A stretch of DNA of 64,000 bases, taken from the NCBI GenBank assembly GCA_017632945.1, contig JAGBQH010000007.1, forward strand, positions 1 to 64,000. The letters are read 5' to 3'. Position numbers and translations under genes: made by a program. Shown in pieces: positions 18,257-29,547 of the stretch (its first letter is position 1; the number at the start of each line of letters is the position of its first letter). The notes under the pieces are model-generated. The model saw only the letters and a list, made by a program, of their open reading frames with translations, was not told where the DNA came from and made no database searches. This stretch comes from Aeriscardovia sp. GTDB lineage: Bacteria; Actinomycetota; Actinomycetes; Actinomycetales; Bifidobacteriaceae.

Positions 18257-20908
18257 ATGACACGAGGACGTCATGCCAAACCCAGTAAGATAAACCAAAA
18301 AATAAGCGTAGCGGTAGTCGCAGGAGTGACGGGACTGGGAACCATGCTCTCCATGGTGCCCGCCTCCTTTGCAGATACGCTTCCCACCAACAATGAGAGC
18401 CAAAATACGTCAAGCAAGGCTGTTTCTTCAGCTTTAAAGCTTTCAAAATTGGATCAGGCCCAGTCTTCTCTAAATTCCATAAGCCTGGCAGTCACTTCCA
18501 TTGGATCTTTAGGCTTGCAGACCGCGGGATACCAGACTCAGGCCAAGCAGCAGGCCGTGGCTGAAAATCTTTTGACCCTGACCCAGAACCTGGAGGGGAT
18601 ACTTCACGACACCCCCTATATGTCCCAGCTTTCTACCGTTCAAAGCGCGCTTGAAAGCGTTGAAAACACCCTCAAGACCCCTAACCTTGCAAACTCCGAC
18701 CTGCAGGGGGACACAAAGACCCAGGGCCAGCTTCAAAACCTGGTAAAGCAGCTCCAGACCATCATAAACGACGCTTCCACTCAATACGGCACCGAACTCA
18801 AGAACGCCGTAGACGATTACAACAAGACCAACCTCCCCGCCACGGAAGCGGGGGTAAACGACGCCATCAAGGCCGCCCAGAACGTCTACAACACGGCAAA
18901 TACGGCAAATAACCCCGATCTTGCCAGTGCCAACAACACTTTCTCCACCAATGCCGGCTCCGCCGCAAATACGGCCGGAAGCACTTCCGATTCTTCTACC
19001 ATCCTTGGCAAGGCCGAGGCTTTGCAGCAGAACGCGGAAAACCAGCTAAACAACATCAATACCGAGATTAAGAGCTACTACAACGACAGCGCCTCTCCCG
19101 CCACCGGCACCCTGCTTACAGATGCCAAGAATTTGGACGCCTGGCTTCAAACCTGGTGGAGCCAGCGCGCACCGGACGGCGTTAACGGCGACAACAACGC
19201 CGGCGGCACCCAATATGGGTACACTCAAACATTTCTGCCCCTGGTAAAGCAGTTGATCACCGAAGTAAGCGGCGCGACAATTGCCCCCGGTAAAAGCGCA
19301 GATGCCGCAACCGTGCTGAAAAATCTTAAGATAATGGAAGCCTGCGTAGAAGAGCTGCAGAGCATAACGGAAAATTCCGATCTGGCTTCCCTGCCTCCCG
19401 ACGAGGCGTTTTCCCAGGCTACCCAGCGCGTCTTTGGCAACAACCAGCTAGGGGCTGGGAGCGATCGGAGCCTGTTGGTGAACTTCATACTGAATTTTAC
19501 CGGCCTTGGAGGGGGAGCCGGGACCGTTCCTTCGTGCGTGCCAAATTACGGCGGCCAGAGTGTAGACTCCATGCCTACTACCAATCCCTTCACCGGAACT
19601 GAGGGCGCGGAGATATGGAGTAAGATCACCGGCACCAAACTTCAGCAGTACAATGGCTCGATGCCGGAAATTGGGGGCCACAAATATGAAGCTATAGAGG
19701 AGCAGTGGGATCAGGACTATGCCAACTACAAGTACCTGCAGTCCGTGCAGCCCTACGCCCAGACGATTGCCAGTGAGGCCCAGACGGCGCTGAGCAAGGC
19801 TCAGGACGCCGCAAACAAGATCGCTGAAGCCAAGCAGCTGGCGGATCAAAATACCGGCGCCTCCGCTTCCGATGCCGCTGCCGCGGCCCAGGCCAAGGCT
19901 GATATTCAGTCCGCCCTGCAAGACGTCGCTGCCGCAAACAGCGCGGGAGAGGCAATAAAAACGGCTATGAGCAGCGCCGCCAGCCAGTATTCCGACGCCA
20001 AGGGTTCGACTCCTACCGTCACAATCAACGGAAAGACCGTAACCCTGCCCGAGGCTACCAATGAGGACCCCCTCTACTCTTCCTCGGACATGAATGCGAT
20101 AAACAGCGATTTTAGCAACTACGTAAACCAGGCCAACAATCTGCTTTCCGGATCCGACTCCGGAACAGGGACCGGAGGTCTGCTGGGTGATGCTACGGCA
20201 TGGCAAAAAGCCATCGTCACCCAGGGCGTCTTTAACGATGCTCAAAAGGCTTACAATGCCATCCAAGGCGTCCAGCAGGATTTGAAGGACGTAGAGTCGG
20301 CCGCCAATCCGGGAGCCGCCATCAACAGCCTAAACAAGCTGCAAAGCGACCTCACCCCCCTGATTAACAACACCCAAAGCGCCGTAACCGGCATGCAGAA
20401 CGGAAACCAGACAATTCAGGGCCTGGGGCTTGCGGCCCCCTACAGCCAAAGCGACATTTCCAACGCCCAGACTCCCCTGACTTCCGCTTTGCCCCTCGCC
20501 TCCGCTTCCAATGCCTCTAATCCCATTCAGAAGGCCATCGCCAATGGGAACAGCTACAACTTCGCCCACCCGATTGTGGTAGGCATGACCAACCTTCAGC
20601 CCGATATCCAGAGCCTTATAGGCCAGGGAAGCGAGCCCGGAAGCGCCCAGAAGATTTTGGCCCTGCCCTTCCAGGCTATGCCCGCAGCTTCCATGCCTTC
20701 AGGCACTGCAAACTCTGGGCAGGCATCTTCCATGAGCCAGATGCCTTCCCAAGGCCAGGTCCAGGTCCAGCAGGCAAAGCCTTCAAGCTCTAACCTCGCT
20801 TCTACCGGTGCCAGCATTGAAGCCGCTTCGATCGGCGCAGGCGTCCTTCTTGCTGCAGGCATAGCTGCCGAGCTTTTGAAAAAGAAGAAAACTGAGAGGA
20901 ATAAATAG
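18257..20908 (+). CDS. Large cell-wall-anchored surface protein with LASTG sorting signal (paralog 2)
   Basis: An 883-aa secreted protein of unknown function, paralogous to the preceding gene. The signal peptide (VAVVAGVTGLGTMLSMVPASFA, cut near residue 39) is nearly the same. A helical Ala/Asn/Gln-rich body includes the shared block PYSQSDIS...LASASNASNPIQKAI. A short Met/Ser/Gln-rich stalk precedes LASTG at 847-851, a hydrophobic segment and a KKKKTERNK tail. The part after LASTG is 32 residues in both paralogs. It lacks the 50-residue stalk repeat. ATG start with AAGAGGAAGG ribosome site. No sortase gene is in the window. A strong terminator follows. Confidence 0.87.
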   Translation: MTRGRHAKPSKINQKISVAVVAGVTGLGTMLSMVPASFADTLPTNNESQNTSSKAVSSALKLSKLDQAQSSLNSISLAVTSIGSLGLQTAGYQTQAKQQAVAENLLTLTQNLEGILHDTPYMSQLSTVQSALESVENTLKTPNLANSDLQGDTKTQGQLQNLVKQLQTIINDASTQYGTELKNAVDDYNKTNLPATEAGVNDAIKAAQNVYNTANTANNPDLASANNTFSTNAGSAANTAGSTSDSSTILGKAEALQQNAENQLNNINTEIKSYYNDSASPATGTLLTDAKNLDAWLQTWWSQRAPDGVNGDNNAGGTQYGYTQTFLPLVKQLITEVSGATIAPGKSADAATVLKNLKIMEACVEELQSITENSDLASLPPDEAFSQATQRVFGNNQLGAGSDRSLLVNFILNFTGLGGGAGTVPSCVPNYGGQSVDSMPTTNPFTGTEGAEIWSKITGTKLQQYNGSMPEIGGHKYEAIEEQWDQDYANYKYLQSVQPYAQTIASEAQTALSKAQDAANKIAEAKQLADQNTGASASDAAAAAQAKADIQSALQDVAAANSAGEAIKTAMSSAASQYSDAKGSTPTVTINGKTVTLPEATNEDPLYSSSDMNAINSDFSNYVNQANNLLSGSDSGTGTGGLLGDATAWQKAIVTQGVFNDAQKAYNAIQGVQQDLKDVESAANPGAAINSLNKLQSDLTPLINNTQSAVTGMQNGNQTIQGLGLAAPYSQSDISNAQTPLTSALPLASASNASNPIQKAIANGNSYNFAHPIVVGMTNLQPDIQSLIGQGSEPGSAQKILALPFQAMPAASMPSGTANSGQASSMSQMPSQGQVQVQQAKPSSSNLASTGASIEAASIGAGVLLAAGIAAELLKKKKTERNK

Positions 20909-20922
20909 CCTTTAAAGTTCCT

Positions 20923-20950
20923 ACCGGCCGAAAGGCCGGTTTTTTATTTT
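20923..20950 (+). terminator. Rho-independent terminator of surface protein 2
   Basis: ACCGGCC-GAAA-GGCCGGT, followed by TTTTTATTTTT, 15 bp after the stop codon. Confidence 0.93.
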
Positions 20951-21028
20951 TAAGGGAGATGGGAAACCTAATCCCGGATTAAATCAAGATATGAAAATGG
21001 GGCAGGCGGGAGTTAAAAACTTAACCCG

Positions 21029-21101
21029 TGGGCTTGAGGGGAATTGAACCCCCAACCTCCTGTTCCGGAGACAGGCGCTCTATCCATTGAGCTACAAACC
21101 C
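21029..21101 (-). tRNA. tRNA-Arg (CCG anticodon)
   Basis: The cloverleaf has acceptor GGGTTTG/CAAGCCC with one G-U pair. The anticodon stem CCTGT/ACAGG has loop CTCCGGA (anticodon CCG). The T-loop contains GTTCAATTC, and the discriminator is A. The 3' CCA is not encoded. It lies 12 bp upstream of the thioredoxin/TPR gene. Confidence 0.95.
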
Positions 21102-21113
21102 GCTTCTAACATT

Positions 21114-22079
21114 CTAATACAGCAGGTTTGCAAGCCTCATTCTGGCCCTTTTTGCCCTGGGATCCGACGAGGGGAGCATGGCTATGAAGGACAAAACTCT
21201 ATCCTTTGCCTTCCCCTCTTCGTCCTTGTAGTTTGCGATATAGTCTAAAAGACGATCTATGCCATCTTGGATATGGCCGTCGTATGCGTCCAAATCCGCC
21301 ACTTCGAGCTGTGAAGAGAGATCGGATGGGCCTTCTGCCGCTTTCTTTCTGGCCAGGGCGGCATCGGCTATCTTTTTTACCCTGGCTATTAAAGCCGCCC
21401 TCTTGGCTAAAGAAACCGCTTTCGGATCGTCAGGGTTCTCCTCTGCGATCTTTTCATAGGCCTTCGCGGCCTGGTCAAACTCTCCCAGGGAAGAAAGTTT
21501 TTCGGCTTCAGAGTAAATGCTTTTTTCTTCGGAGGGCTCTTTTACCTCTTCCTTCTTCCCTTTGCCCATCATCGGGGCGGTTCCATTGACCCCTTCTTCT
21601 GCCGCCGCTTCCAGCGCAGCTTCCACGCTGCCCTGGGCAAGTTCCAAAGATTGTGACGGATCCAAATTGAGGGGTCCCTCAAAGAGGGGAAGCAGCTTCC
21701 CTTTTATCATGGCAAAGAGCGCCGGAAGGGTGGAAAGATCCACTGCGGCCGCCTCATTAGTATCCTTTGAAACATCTATCCTCAAAAGTTGCAGTTTCCC
21801 GTTTTCCTTTTCTACGCTCCTGGCCAGGTCGTCTGCAAATTCCTGGCTGTCTGAAGCGTAGATCAAAAGGAGGATGGGGTAGGTGGCAGAAGCTGGCGCA
21901 TAAGACTCGACGGATGCGAAGGATACGTCCAGAACATACGAAAAGTCCTCTTTTTTACCTTTACCTTCACCGCCCTCCGCCTTTTTTGAAGCCTTCGCCT
22001 TCAGAGCTGACAAATCCACGGCCCCGGCCAGAGATATCCCTATTTGTTCATTTCGCCTGTTTTCTTCGCTTTCATTCAT
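21114..22079 (-). CDS. Thioredoxin-fold protein with TPR region, CnoX/YbbN-like
   Basis: A 321-aa cytoplasmic protein resembling actinobacterial YbbN (CnoX), which in E. coli is a holdase or co-chaperone. A short N-terminal region (ISLAGAVDLSALKAK) is followed by a charged linker. The thioredoxin-like domain (about residues 48-155) has the family LLRIDVSKDTNEAAAVDLSTLPALFAMIKGK pattern. The helical C-terminal half (AEKLSSLGEFDQAAKAYEKI...) is TPR-like. No CxxC motif is present; the protein appears to contain no cysteine, so it cannot act as a classical redox thioredoxin. It lies upstream of tRNA-Arg and after a lipoprotein gene on the same strand. Confidence 0.75.
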   Translation of the reverse strand: MNESEENRRNEQIGISLAGAVDLSALKAKASKKAEGGEGKGKKEDFSYVLDVSFASVESYAPASATYPILLLIYASDSQEFADDLARSVEKENGKLQLLRIDVSKDTNEAAAVDLSTLPALFAMIKGKLLPLFEGPLNLDPSQSLELAQGSVEAALEAAAEEGVNGTAPMMGKGKKEEVKEPSEEKSIYSEAEKLSSLGEFDQAAKAYEKIAEENPDDPKAVSLAKRAALIARVKKIADAALARKKAAEGPSDLSSQLEVADLDAYDGHIQDGIDRLLDYIANYKDEEGKAKDRVLSFIAMLPSSDPRAKRARMRLANLLY

Positions 22080-22088
22080 AAAATTCCT

Positions 22089-23081
22089 TTAACTCGCTTT
22101 TACGGAGACAGGCTCTCTTTCTGCCCCCAACACTTCAATTTTCGTACCTTTTGAGGAAGAAGGTATAAAGAAAGCCACCACGTTTACGTATTGCGCCGTA
22201 AGGGACTGGGAGGGCTTGGAAGAAAAGAGCGCTTTTTCCGCGCTCGTGGCGGGCTTTGCCGTTCCGCCCTTTCCGGCATTTCTCGTCCATACCGAGTTTA
22301 TCTGGGCAATTACCAGGTCGCCGTTTTCAAGCTTCAAAATTTTGGCAGAAGAGTACTGAGGGGTAAACGATTCGCTTTGGCTGCCCTTGGAGGCGGCTAG
22401 GGCGGAGGAGAGGTCGGATCTTAATTCCTGAAGTTCCAAGTAAAGGTCTCCAGTTTCAAAAGACTGCAAATGGGCAGACTTTTCCCCTTCCTCCAATACG
22501 TTGGCGTACCAGGAAATGGCCTCCTGGGGAGTGGCGATAAGGCCCGCATCCAACTGGTCTCCGGATTTGACATTTTCAACCCCCGAGGCGCTGAAGGGGA
22601 TTTGGGCCCCCGGAAATAGCACGACTTCTGACCAGAGTTTGTAGTTTGAGCGGGGGGAGGCCTGGGTAAAGGTCAAAATTCTTTGCGAGTACTGGTTTCC
22701 CGTGGGCTCAGTAAGCACGGTAATGGATCTTGGCCACGAGCAGGAAGAAGGGAGGAATACGGCGGAAGCGGGGTAGGGAATGGCCATATCCTCGTTTGCC
22801 TGCCCCGTAGCGGCTGCCACCTTCATCTGGCTCTCCCTGATTGAAAGCTCGGGGCCCGAAAGGAGGGAGGGAAGAACAGAAAAATTGGAGTTTCCTGCAG
22901 AATCCAGGCCTGAAATTATGCGCTCTTCCGCGTTTTTCCTCGTGCTCTCCGTCACGCACGCTTCCTCCCCCGCTTTTGGCGGCACCGGCTCTTCCACCAT
23001 AGAGTCGCCGCAGCCGGCAAGAAGGGAGCAAAGTAGCAGGGAAAGAAGGAGGGCGAGGAGGGCTTTAGGCTTTCTTTTCAT
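22089..23081 (-). CDS. Putative lipoprotein of unknown function
   Basis: A 330-aa protein with a lipoprotein signal peptide: the basic start MKRKPK, a Leu-rich core, and lipobox LLAGC near residue 24, which would be lipidated and held on the outer face of the membrane. The rest has no motif I recognise. The start overlaps the end of the upstream membrane-protein gene by 17 bp, so the two are translated from one message and may work together. The ribosome site GAAGGAAGAAGAG lies inside the upstream gene. Confidence 0.75.
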   Translation of the reverse strand: MKRKPKALLALLLSLLLCSLLAGCGDSMVEEPVPPKAGEEACVTESTRKNAEERIISGLDSAGNSNFSVLPSLLSGPELSIRESQMKVAAATGQANEDMAIPYPASAVFLPSSCSWPRSITVLTEPTGNQYSQRILTFTQASPRSNYKLWSEVVLFPGAQIPFSASGVENVKSGDQLDAGLIATPQEAISWYANVLEEGEKSAHLQSFETGDLYLELQELRSDLSSALAASKGSQSESFTPQYSSAKILKLENGDLVIAQINSVWTRNAGKGGTAKPATSAEKALFSSKPSQSLTAQYVNVVAFFIPSSSKGTKIEVLGAEREPVSVKAS

Positions 23082-24252
23082 GCTTCTCTTCTTCCTTCTT
23101 TTCCTCCCTCAGCCTCTTAAAGTAAGCTCCCAAGTCCTCGCTTTTGGGGTGAAGCTGCAAGGGGTCGCTCTCCCCCGCCTTCGCCAAAAGGTTCACGCTC
23201 GACTTGTCTATTATCACCGGGCCCTTCTTCTTTGAAGTTAGGTCGCTTTCCTTGGAGGAGGTTACGGAAAAGACGGTGCCTGCCGCGATCGGCGAAGAGG
23301 CCACGGGAAACGAAGGGGGCTCGGATCCAAAGAGGGAGGGCTTTAGGGCCTTAGGATCGTCGTCTGCGATCTGAAGGCCCCTGAGGGCGGACAGATCCAT
23401 GACCTGGGTGCTGACCTCGTCTTCCTCACTCTTTTCCCTTATCTTAAACACCTTCGTGCTTTTTACCGTGCGGGGGATAACTCTGGATTTGCGCTTTTCA
23501 AGGGCGAGCTGGTCTTTGGCCCAGCGGGGGGTTGCTGAAGCAGACGGGGAGGGCGTCTCATCTTCTTTAGGTTTAAAGGCTGCTATCTTTCTAAGCCTTG
23601 AAAATTCAAAACTGATTCCTGCCAAAAGCACGCACACGCACCCGAAAAACGCATAGGGGGCGGCAAGATCGGCGCTTTTTACCCTCTTCCAGCCAAGGCT
23701 CAAAATCACTGCGCTTTTAGACGGGTTGAAAACGATGAGGGACTGATCGGGGCCCGGATTCCACTCAAAGCCCATCGTCTTTCCGCATTCCACTTTTTCC
23801 CACATATCGCTGTCCTGGAAGGGGACGGAATCTTCTTGGGGGTAACTTTGCTGCCCCTGGTCCTCTCGGATGCGAAGCTGCCTCCAGGTGGAAAGGCCGT
23901 TTATCTGGGTATAGGGGGAAGATCCTATCCACCCCTGGGCATCTGCGCTCTGGCCCACGGCTACGCAGACGGAGGAAGGGGAAGTGGCGGTTACTTGTAC
24001 CGGGCTTCCCGTGAGGGACAAAAGCCCGGGAACGGAGAGGAGGTAGGTGCTGGAAGAAGAAAGAGAGGCCGAAATTTCGCTCCTGGACTTCCAGAGGATG
24101 GAGGAAGTTGCGGAAAGAACGAAAAAAACAACAGCCAGGACTGAAAAAAGGGAGCCAAAGGCGATTTTGGCTACTTTGAATGCCTTTTGCCGTGACCAAG
24201 ACGCTTTTCCGAAAAAATGGGAATGTCTGTCCACGGCCGCCTTCGCTCTCAA
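23065..24252 (-). CDS. Membrane protein of unknown function with cytoplasmic tail
   Basis: A 395-aa protein with two clear membrane helices, at about residues 29-52 (FGSLFSVLAVVFFVLSATSSIL) and 200-218 (APYAFFGCVCVLLAGISFEF). A serine-rich extracytoplasmic domain of about 145 residues lies between them and contains two cysteines. A long, charged C-terminal tail of about 175 residues follows. The lipoprotein gene downstream overlaps it by 17 bp. It is divergent from the FKBP lipoprotein gene, with about 30 bp between starts. The family is not recognised. Confidence 0.7.
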   Translation of the reverse strand: MRAKAAVDRHSHFFGKASWSRQKAFKVAKIAFGSLFSVLAVVFFVLSATSSILWKSRSEISASLSSSSTYLLSVPGLLSLTGSPVQVTATSPSSVCVAVGQSADAQGWIGSSPYTQINGLSTWRQLRIREDQGQQSYPQEDSVPFQDSDMWEKVECGKTMGFEWNPGPDQSLIVFNPSKSAVILSLGWKRVKSADLAAPYAFFGCVCVLLAGISFEFSRLRKIAAFKPKEDETPSPSASATPRWAKDQLALEKRKSRVIPRTVKSTKVFKIREKSEEDEVSTQVMDLSALRGLQIADDDPKALKPSLFGSEPPSFPVASSPIAAGTVFSVTSSKESDLTSKKKGPVIIDKSSVNLLAKAGESDPLQLHPKSEDLGAYFKRLREEKKEEEKHEKKA

Positions 24253-24282
24253 AAGTTTACATTACAGCTTATTATAAATCAG

Positions 24283-25263
24283 ATGTTTAACCTACATATT
24301 CGCAAGTCCAGGTGGGCAAAGCTTGCAGGCGCCTTCCTGGCAGCCGTAGGCCTGTGCGCGGCCCTGGCCGCCTGCGGCAACTCTTCTGGCTCTTCTTCCG
24401 CTTCCGCTTCCCTTCCCAAGCTGGAGGGAGTGAGCGCGACGGGAGAGAGCGGAAAACAGCCCGACCTGCACTTCAAATCCCCCCTCACTATCTCTCAAAA
24501 GTCCTATGCCGTGCTGATAGCGGGCACGGGGGCAAAGCTTAAAGAGGGAGACACCGTCTGCTACCAATACATGGTCTATAACGCCAGGACGGGAGCTCAA
24601 ATCGACTCCACCTGGAAGCAGACCCCCCTGTGCTCCCTTACCTTAAACAGCTCTTTGGATGCGGGCTATGAGCAGGTGCTCACCTCCCAAAACCTCGGGG
24701 CATCCATTGCCTTCGGAATCCCGGGGAGCCAGGAAAGTTCCTCCTCCTCTTCTTCCTCTTCAGCGGTTGCCAACAGCGGGGATGCGTATATTTCCGTGAT
24801 GACTTTAATCAGCACCGTAAAAACGCTTTCAAAGGCCGAGGGGACGCAAGTGACCAACATCCCATCCGACCTTCCCAAGGTAACTTCCAACTCTTCTACC
24901 GGACAGCCCAGCATTGACTTTAACAATTACAAGTCGAACGGACAGTTCGTGTCCCAGACCATCATCAAGGGGGACGGCCCTGTAGTTTCCTCTTCCGGAT
25001 CGGTTGTGGTCAAGTACTCCGGCTGGGTGCTTTCCACCAAAAAGCAGTTCCAGTCGACATGGAGCGAGGGAAACACCACCGCCTCCTTCTCTTTAGCAAA
25101 TACCATAGAGGGCTTTCAAAAGGGCCTTTCCGGCCAGACCGTAGGATCCCAGGTTCTTTTGATAATCCCTCCAAGCATGGGGTACGGCAGCAACGCCCAA
25201 AGCGGCATTCCGGCAAATTCTACCCTGGTCTTTGTGGTAGATATTCTGGGAACCAGCAACTAA
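24283..25263 (+). CDS. FKBP-type peptidyl-prolyl isomerase lipoprotein
   Basis: An exported prolyl isomerase or chaperone, about 326 aa from the ATG at 24283. Lipobox LAAC has Cys at residue 31, followed by a Ser/Gly linker. A degenerate FKBP-like half (about 70-190) precedes a more complete FKBP domain at the C-terminus: VVKYSGWVLSTKKQFQSTW, LLIIPPSMGYGS, STLVFVVDILG. A nine-serine tract lies between. The upstream ATG at 24217 is rejected because it would run into the divergent gene and spoil the signal peptide. A likely role is folding of secreted or wall proteins such as the surface pair upstream (inference). Confidence 0.87.
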   Translation: MFNLHIRKSRWAKLAGAFLAAVGLCAALAACGNSSGSSSASASLPKLEGVSATGESGKQPDLHFKSPLTISQKSYAVLIAGTGAKLKEGDTVCYQYMVYNARTGAQIDSTWKQTPLCSLTLNSSLDAGYEQVLTSQNLGASIAFGIPGSQESSSSSSSSSAVANSGDAYISVMTLISTVKTLSKAEGTQVTNIPSDLPKVTSNSSTGQPSIDFNNYKSNGQFVSQTIIKGDGPVVSSSGSVVVKYSGWVLSTKKQFQSTWSEGNTTASFSLANTIEGFQKGLSGQTVGSQVLLIIPPSMGYGSNAQSGIPANSTLVFVVDILGTSN

Positions 25264-25267
25264 GCCC

Positions 25268-25299
25268 ACAAAAAAACCGCCCCGAGGGGCGGATTTTTT
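25268..25299. terminator. Bidirectional terminator between FKBP gene and atp operon
   Basis: Stem CCGCCC/GGGCGG, followed by ATTTTTT on the plus strand and by a U-run from the A-stretch on the minus strand. It serves the convergent FKBP and atpC transcripts. Confidence 0.9.
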
Positions 25300-25578
25300 A
25301 TGCCTTTTTAGGCTTTAACTCTTCTTCTTCGCCGCTGTCTACGGCTATAACCATCTGGTTTTTTTCAAAGGAGGCAAAGCCGCCTTCTATAGAGAAGGCC
25401 AAGTCTTTTTCCCCGTTTATCTTTAAATCCCCTTTGGAGAGGAGGACGAAAGAGGAGGCGTGGCCGGGAAGGAAAGCAAGGCCCCCTCCCAAGGCGGGAA
25501 CCTGCACCTGGGAGGCTTTGCCCTGCCAAAGGGGCTTTTCCCTGGAGGCCACGGTGAGGTCGAAGGTTTTTGCCGCCA

Positions 25579-25579
<1 letters not shown>
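25298..25579 (-). CDS. atpC: F1Fo ATP synthase epsilon subunit
   Basis: Epsilon is the central-stalk subunit that couples rotation and restrains ATP hydrolysis. The 93-aa protein corresponds to the N-terminal beta-sandwich (FDLTVASREKPLWQGKASQVQVPA, PGHASSFVLLSKGDL). The C-terminal helical hairpin found in longer homologues is essentially absent, as in many actinobacteria. It overlaps the atpD stop by one base and is the last gene of the operon. Confidence 0.92.
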
Positions 25580-27918
<2,339 letters not shown>

Positions 27919-27919
<1 letters not shown>

Positions 27920-29538
27920 CAGGCCTGCCCCACTACCATCTTCTCCTGGTCAACCTCCCCCACGGGCCCCGCCTCCTTTGCAAGAGGCTGGCCGGTATGG
28001 GTGATAAACCTTCCTTTAAATTCCTCCACGGCCTTTTCGAGCTGCGCTTCGGTTTCCTTGGAAAAGTCCTTAGTCGACCTGATTTGTCCCAAAATCCCGG
28101 TCTCGTCTTCCAACCAGTCGCACAGCTGGTTTGCAAAGGGCAAAACGTCTATAAGGTCCAGCTCGTCGTACTTTCCATGGGTTCCGCACCAAACCTGCAC
28201 GACCTGCCTTTCCATCGACACCGGGTGGAACTGAGGCTGCTTTAAAAGCTCCATCAGCCTAGAACCGCGGGTCAGCTCTCCTTTTGTGGCAGGGTCCAGA
28301 TCGGAAGAGAACATGGCAAAGCCCTGAAGGTCGCGGTAGCGGGCGAGGGAAATTTTTAGGGTTCCCGAAACCTTTTTAAGCGCCTTCGTCTGGGCGGCTC
28401 CACCCACCCTTGAAACGGATCTTCCCACGTCTATTGCGGGCCTCTGTCCGGAATTGAAGAGATCGGACTGAAGGAAGATTTGTCCGTCCGTAATGGAGAT
28501 GACGTTGGTGGGAATGTAGGCGGAAATGTCGTTGGCCTTGGTCTCTACTATAGGAAGGCCAGTCATGGAACCGGCGCCTTTGTCGTCTGAAAGTTTCGCG
28601 CACCTTTCAAGAAGGCGAGAGTGCAGGTAGAAGACGTCACCCGGGTAGGCCTCCCTCCCCGGAGGGCGGCGCAAAAGAAGGGAAATGGCCCTGTAGGCTT
28701 CGGCCTGTTTGGAAAGATCGTCAAAGACTATAAGGACGTGCTTGCCCGAGTACATCCAGTGCTGGCCGATGGCAGATCCCGTGTAGGGCGCTATATATTT
28801 AAAGCCTGCCGAGTCGGATGCGCTGGCCGCCACGATCGTGGTGTATTCCATAGCGCCGTTTTCTTCAAGAGAAGCCTTCACTCCGGCTATGGTGGACCCT
28901 TTCTGGCCCACGGCCACGTAAATGCAACGCACCTGCTTTGTAGGGTCCCCGCTCTGCCAGTTCTTTCTCTGGTTTATTATGGCGTCGAGGGCGATCGCGG
29001 TTTTTCCGGTCTGCCTGTCTCCGATGATTAGCTGCCTTTGGCCCCTTCCTATGGGAACCATCGCATCTATCGCCTTTATCCCCGTCTGGAGGGGCTCGTG
29101 GACGCTTTTTCGGTGGATGACGTCCGGGGCCTGGGCTTCAAGAATTCTGCTTTCTTCGCACTTAATCTCTCCAAGGCCGTCTATGGGCCTGCCCAGAGGA
29201 TCTACCACCCTTCCCAGGTATGCATCCCCCACAGGGACCGAAAGGACCTTTCCAGTCCTTTTGACAGGCTGCCCCTCTTCGATTCCCGAAAAGTCGCCTA
29301 GGATCACGGCACCTATTTCCTGCTCGTCAAGGTTGAAGGCAAGGCCCTGCACCCCTCCTTCAAAGGCGAGCAGCTCGTTTGACATGCACCCGGGAAGGCC
29401 TGAAACCCTGGCTATTCCGTCTCCCGCATTCACTACTCTTCCCACCTGCTCGCTTGGCGGGCTCGATGGGGAATAGGATCCGGCAAACTCTTCCAGGGCC
29501 TGTCGTATCTTTCCCGGATCTATCGTTAAATCCGTCAT
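27919..29538 (-). CDS. atpA: F1Fo ATP synthase alpha subunit
   Basis: Alpha is the non-catalytic nucleotide-binding subunit of F1. The 539-aa protein has P-loop [13 protein letters not shown] near residue 172 and the family signature [17 protein letters not shown]. It has a C-terminal extension ending in [20 protein letters not shown], beyond the usual core. It lies 9 bp after atpH. Confidence 0.98.
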
Positions 29539-29547
29539 TTGGTTTCC

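Noticed and set aside
19448-20266. 272-aa open frame on the minus strand
   Set aside because: Antisense to the second surface protein; glycine/valine-rich shadow without ribosome site.
24738-24766. Serine-codon repeat in the FKBP lipoprotein as a contingency repeat
   Set aside because: The codons are mixed (TCC, TCT, TCA) and unit changes would stay in frame, so it is just a flexible linker.
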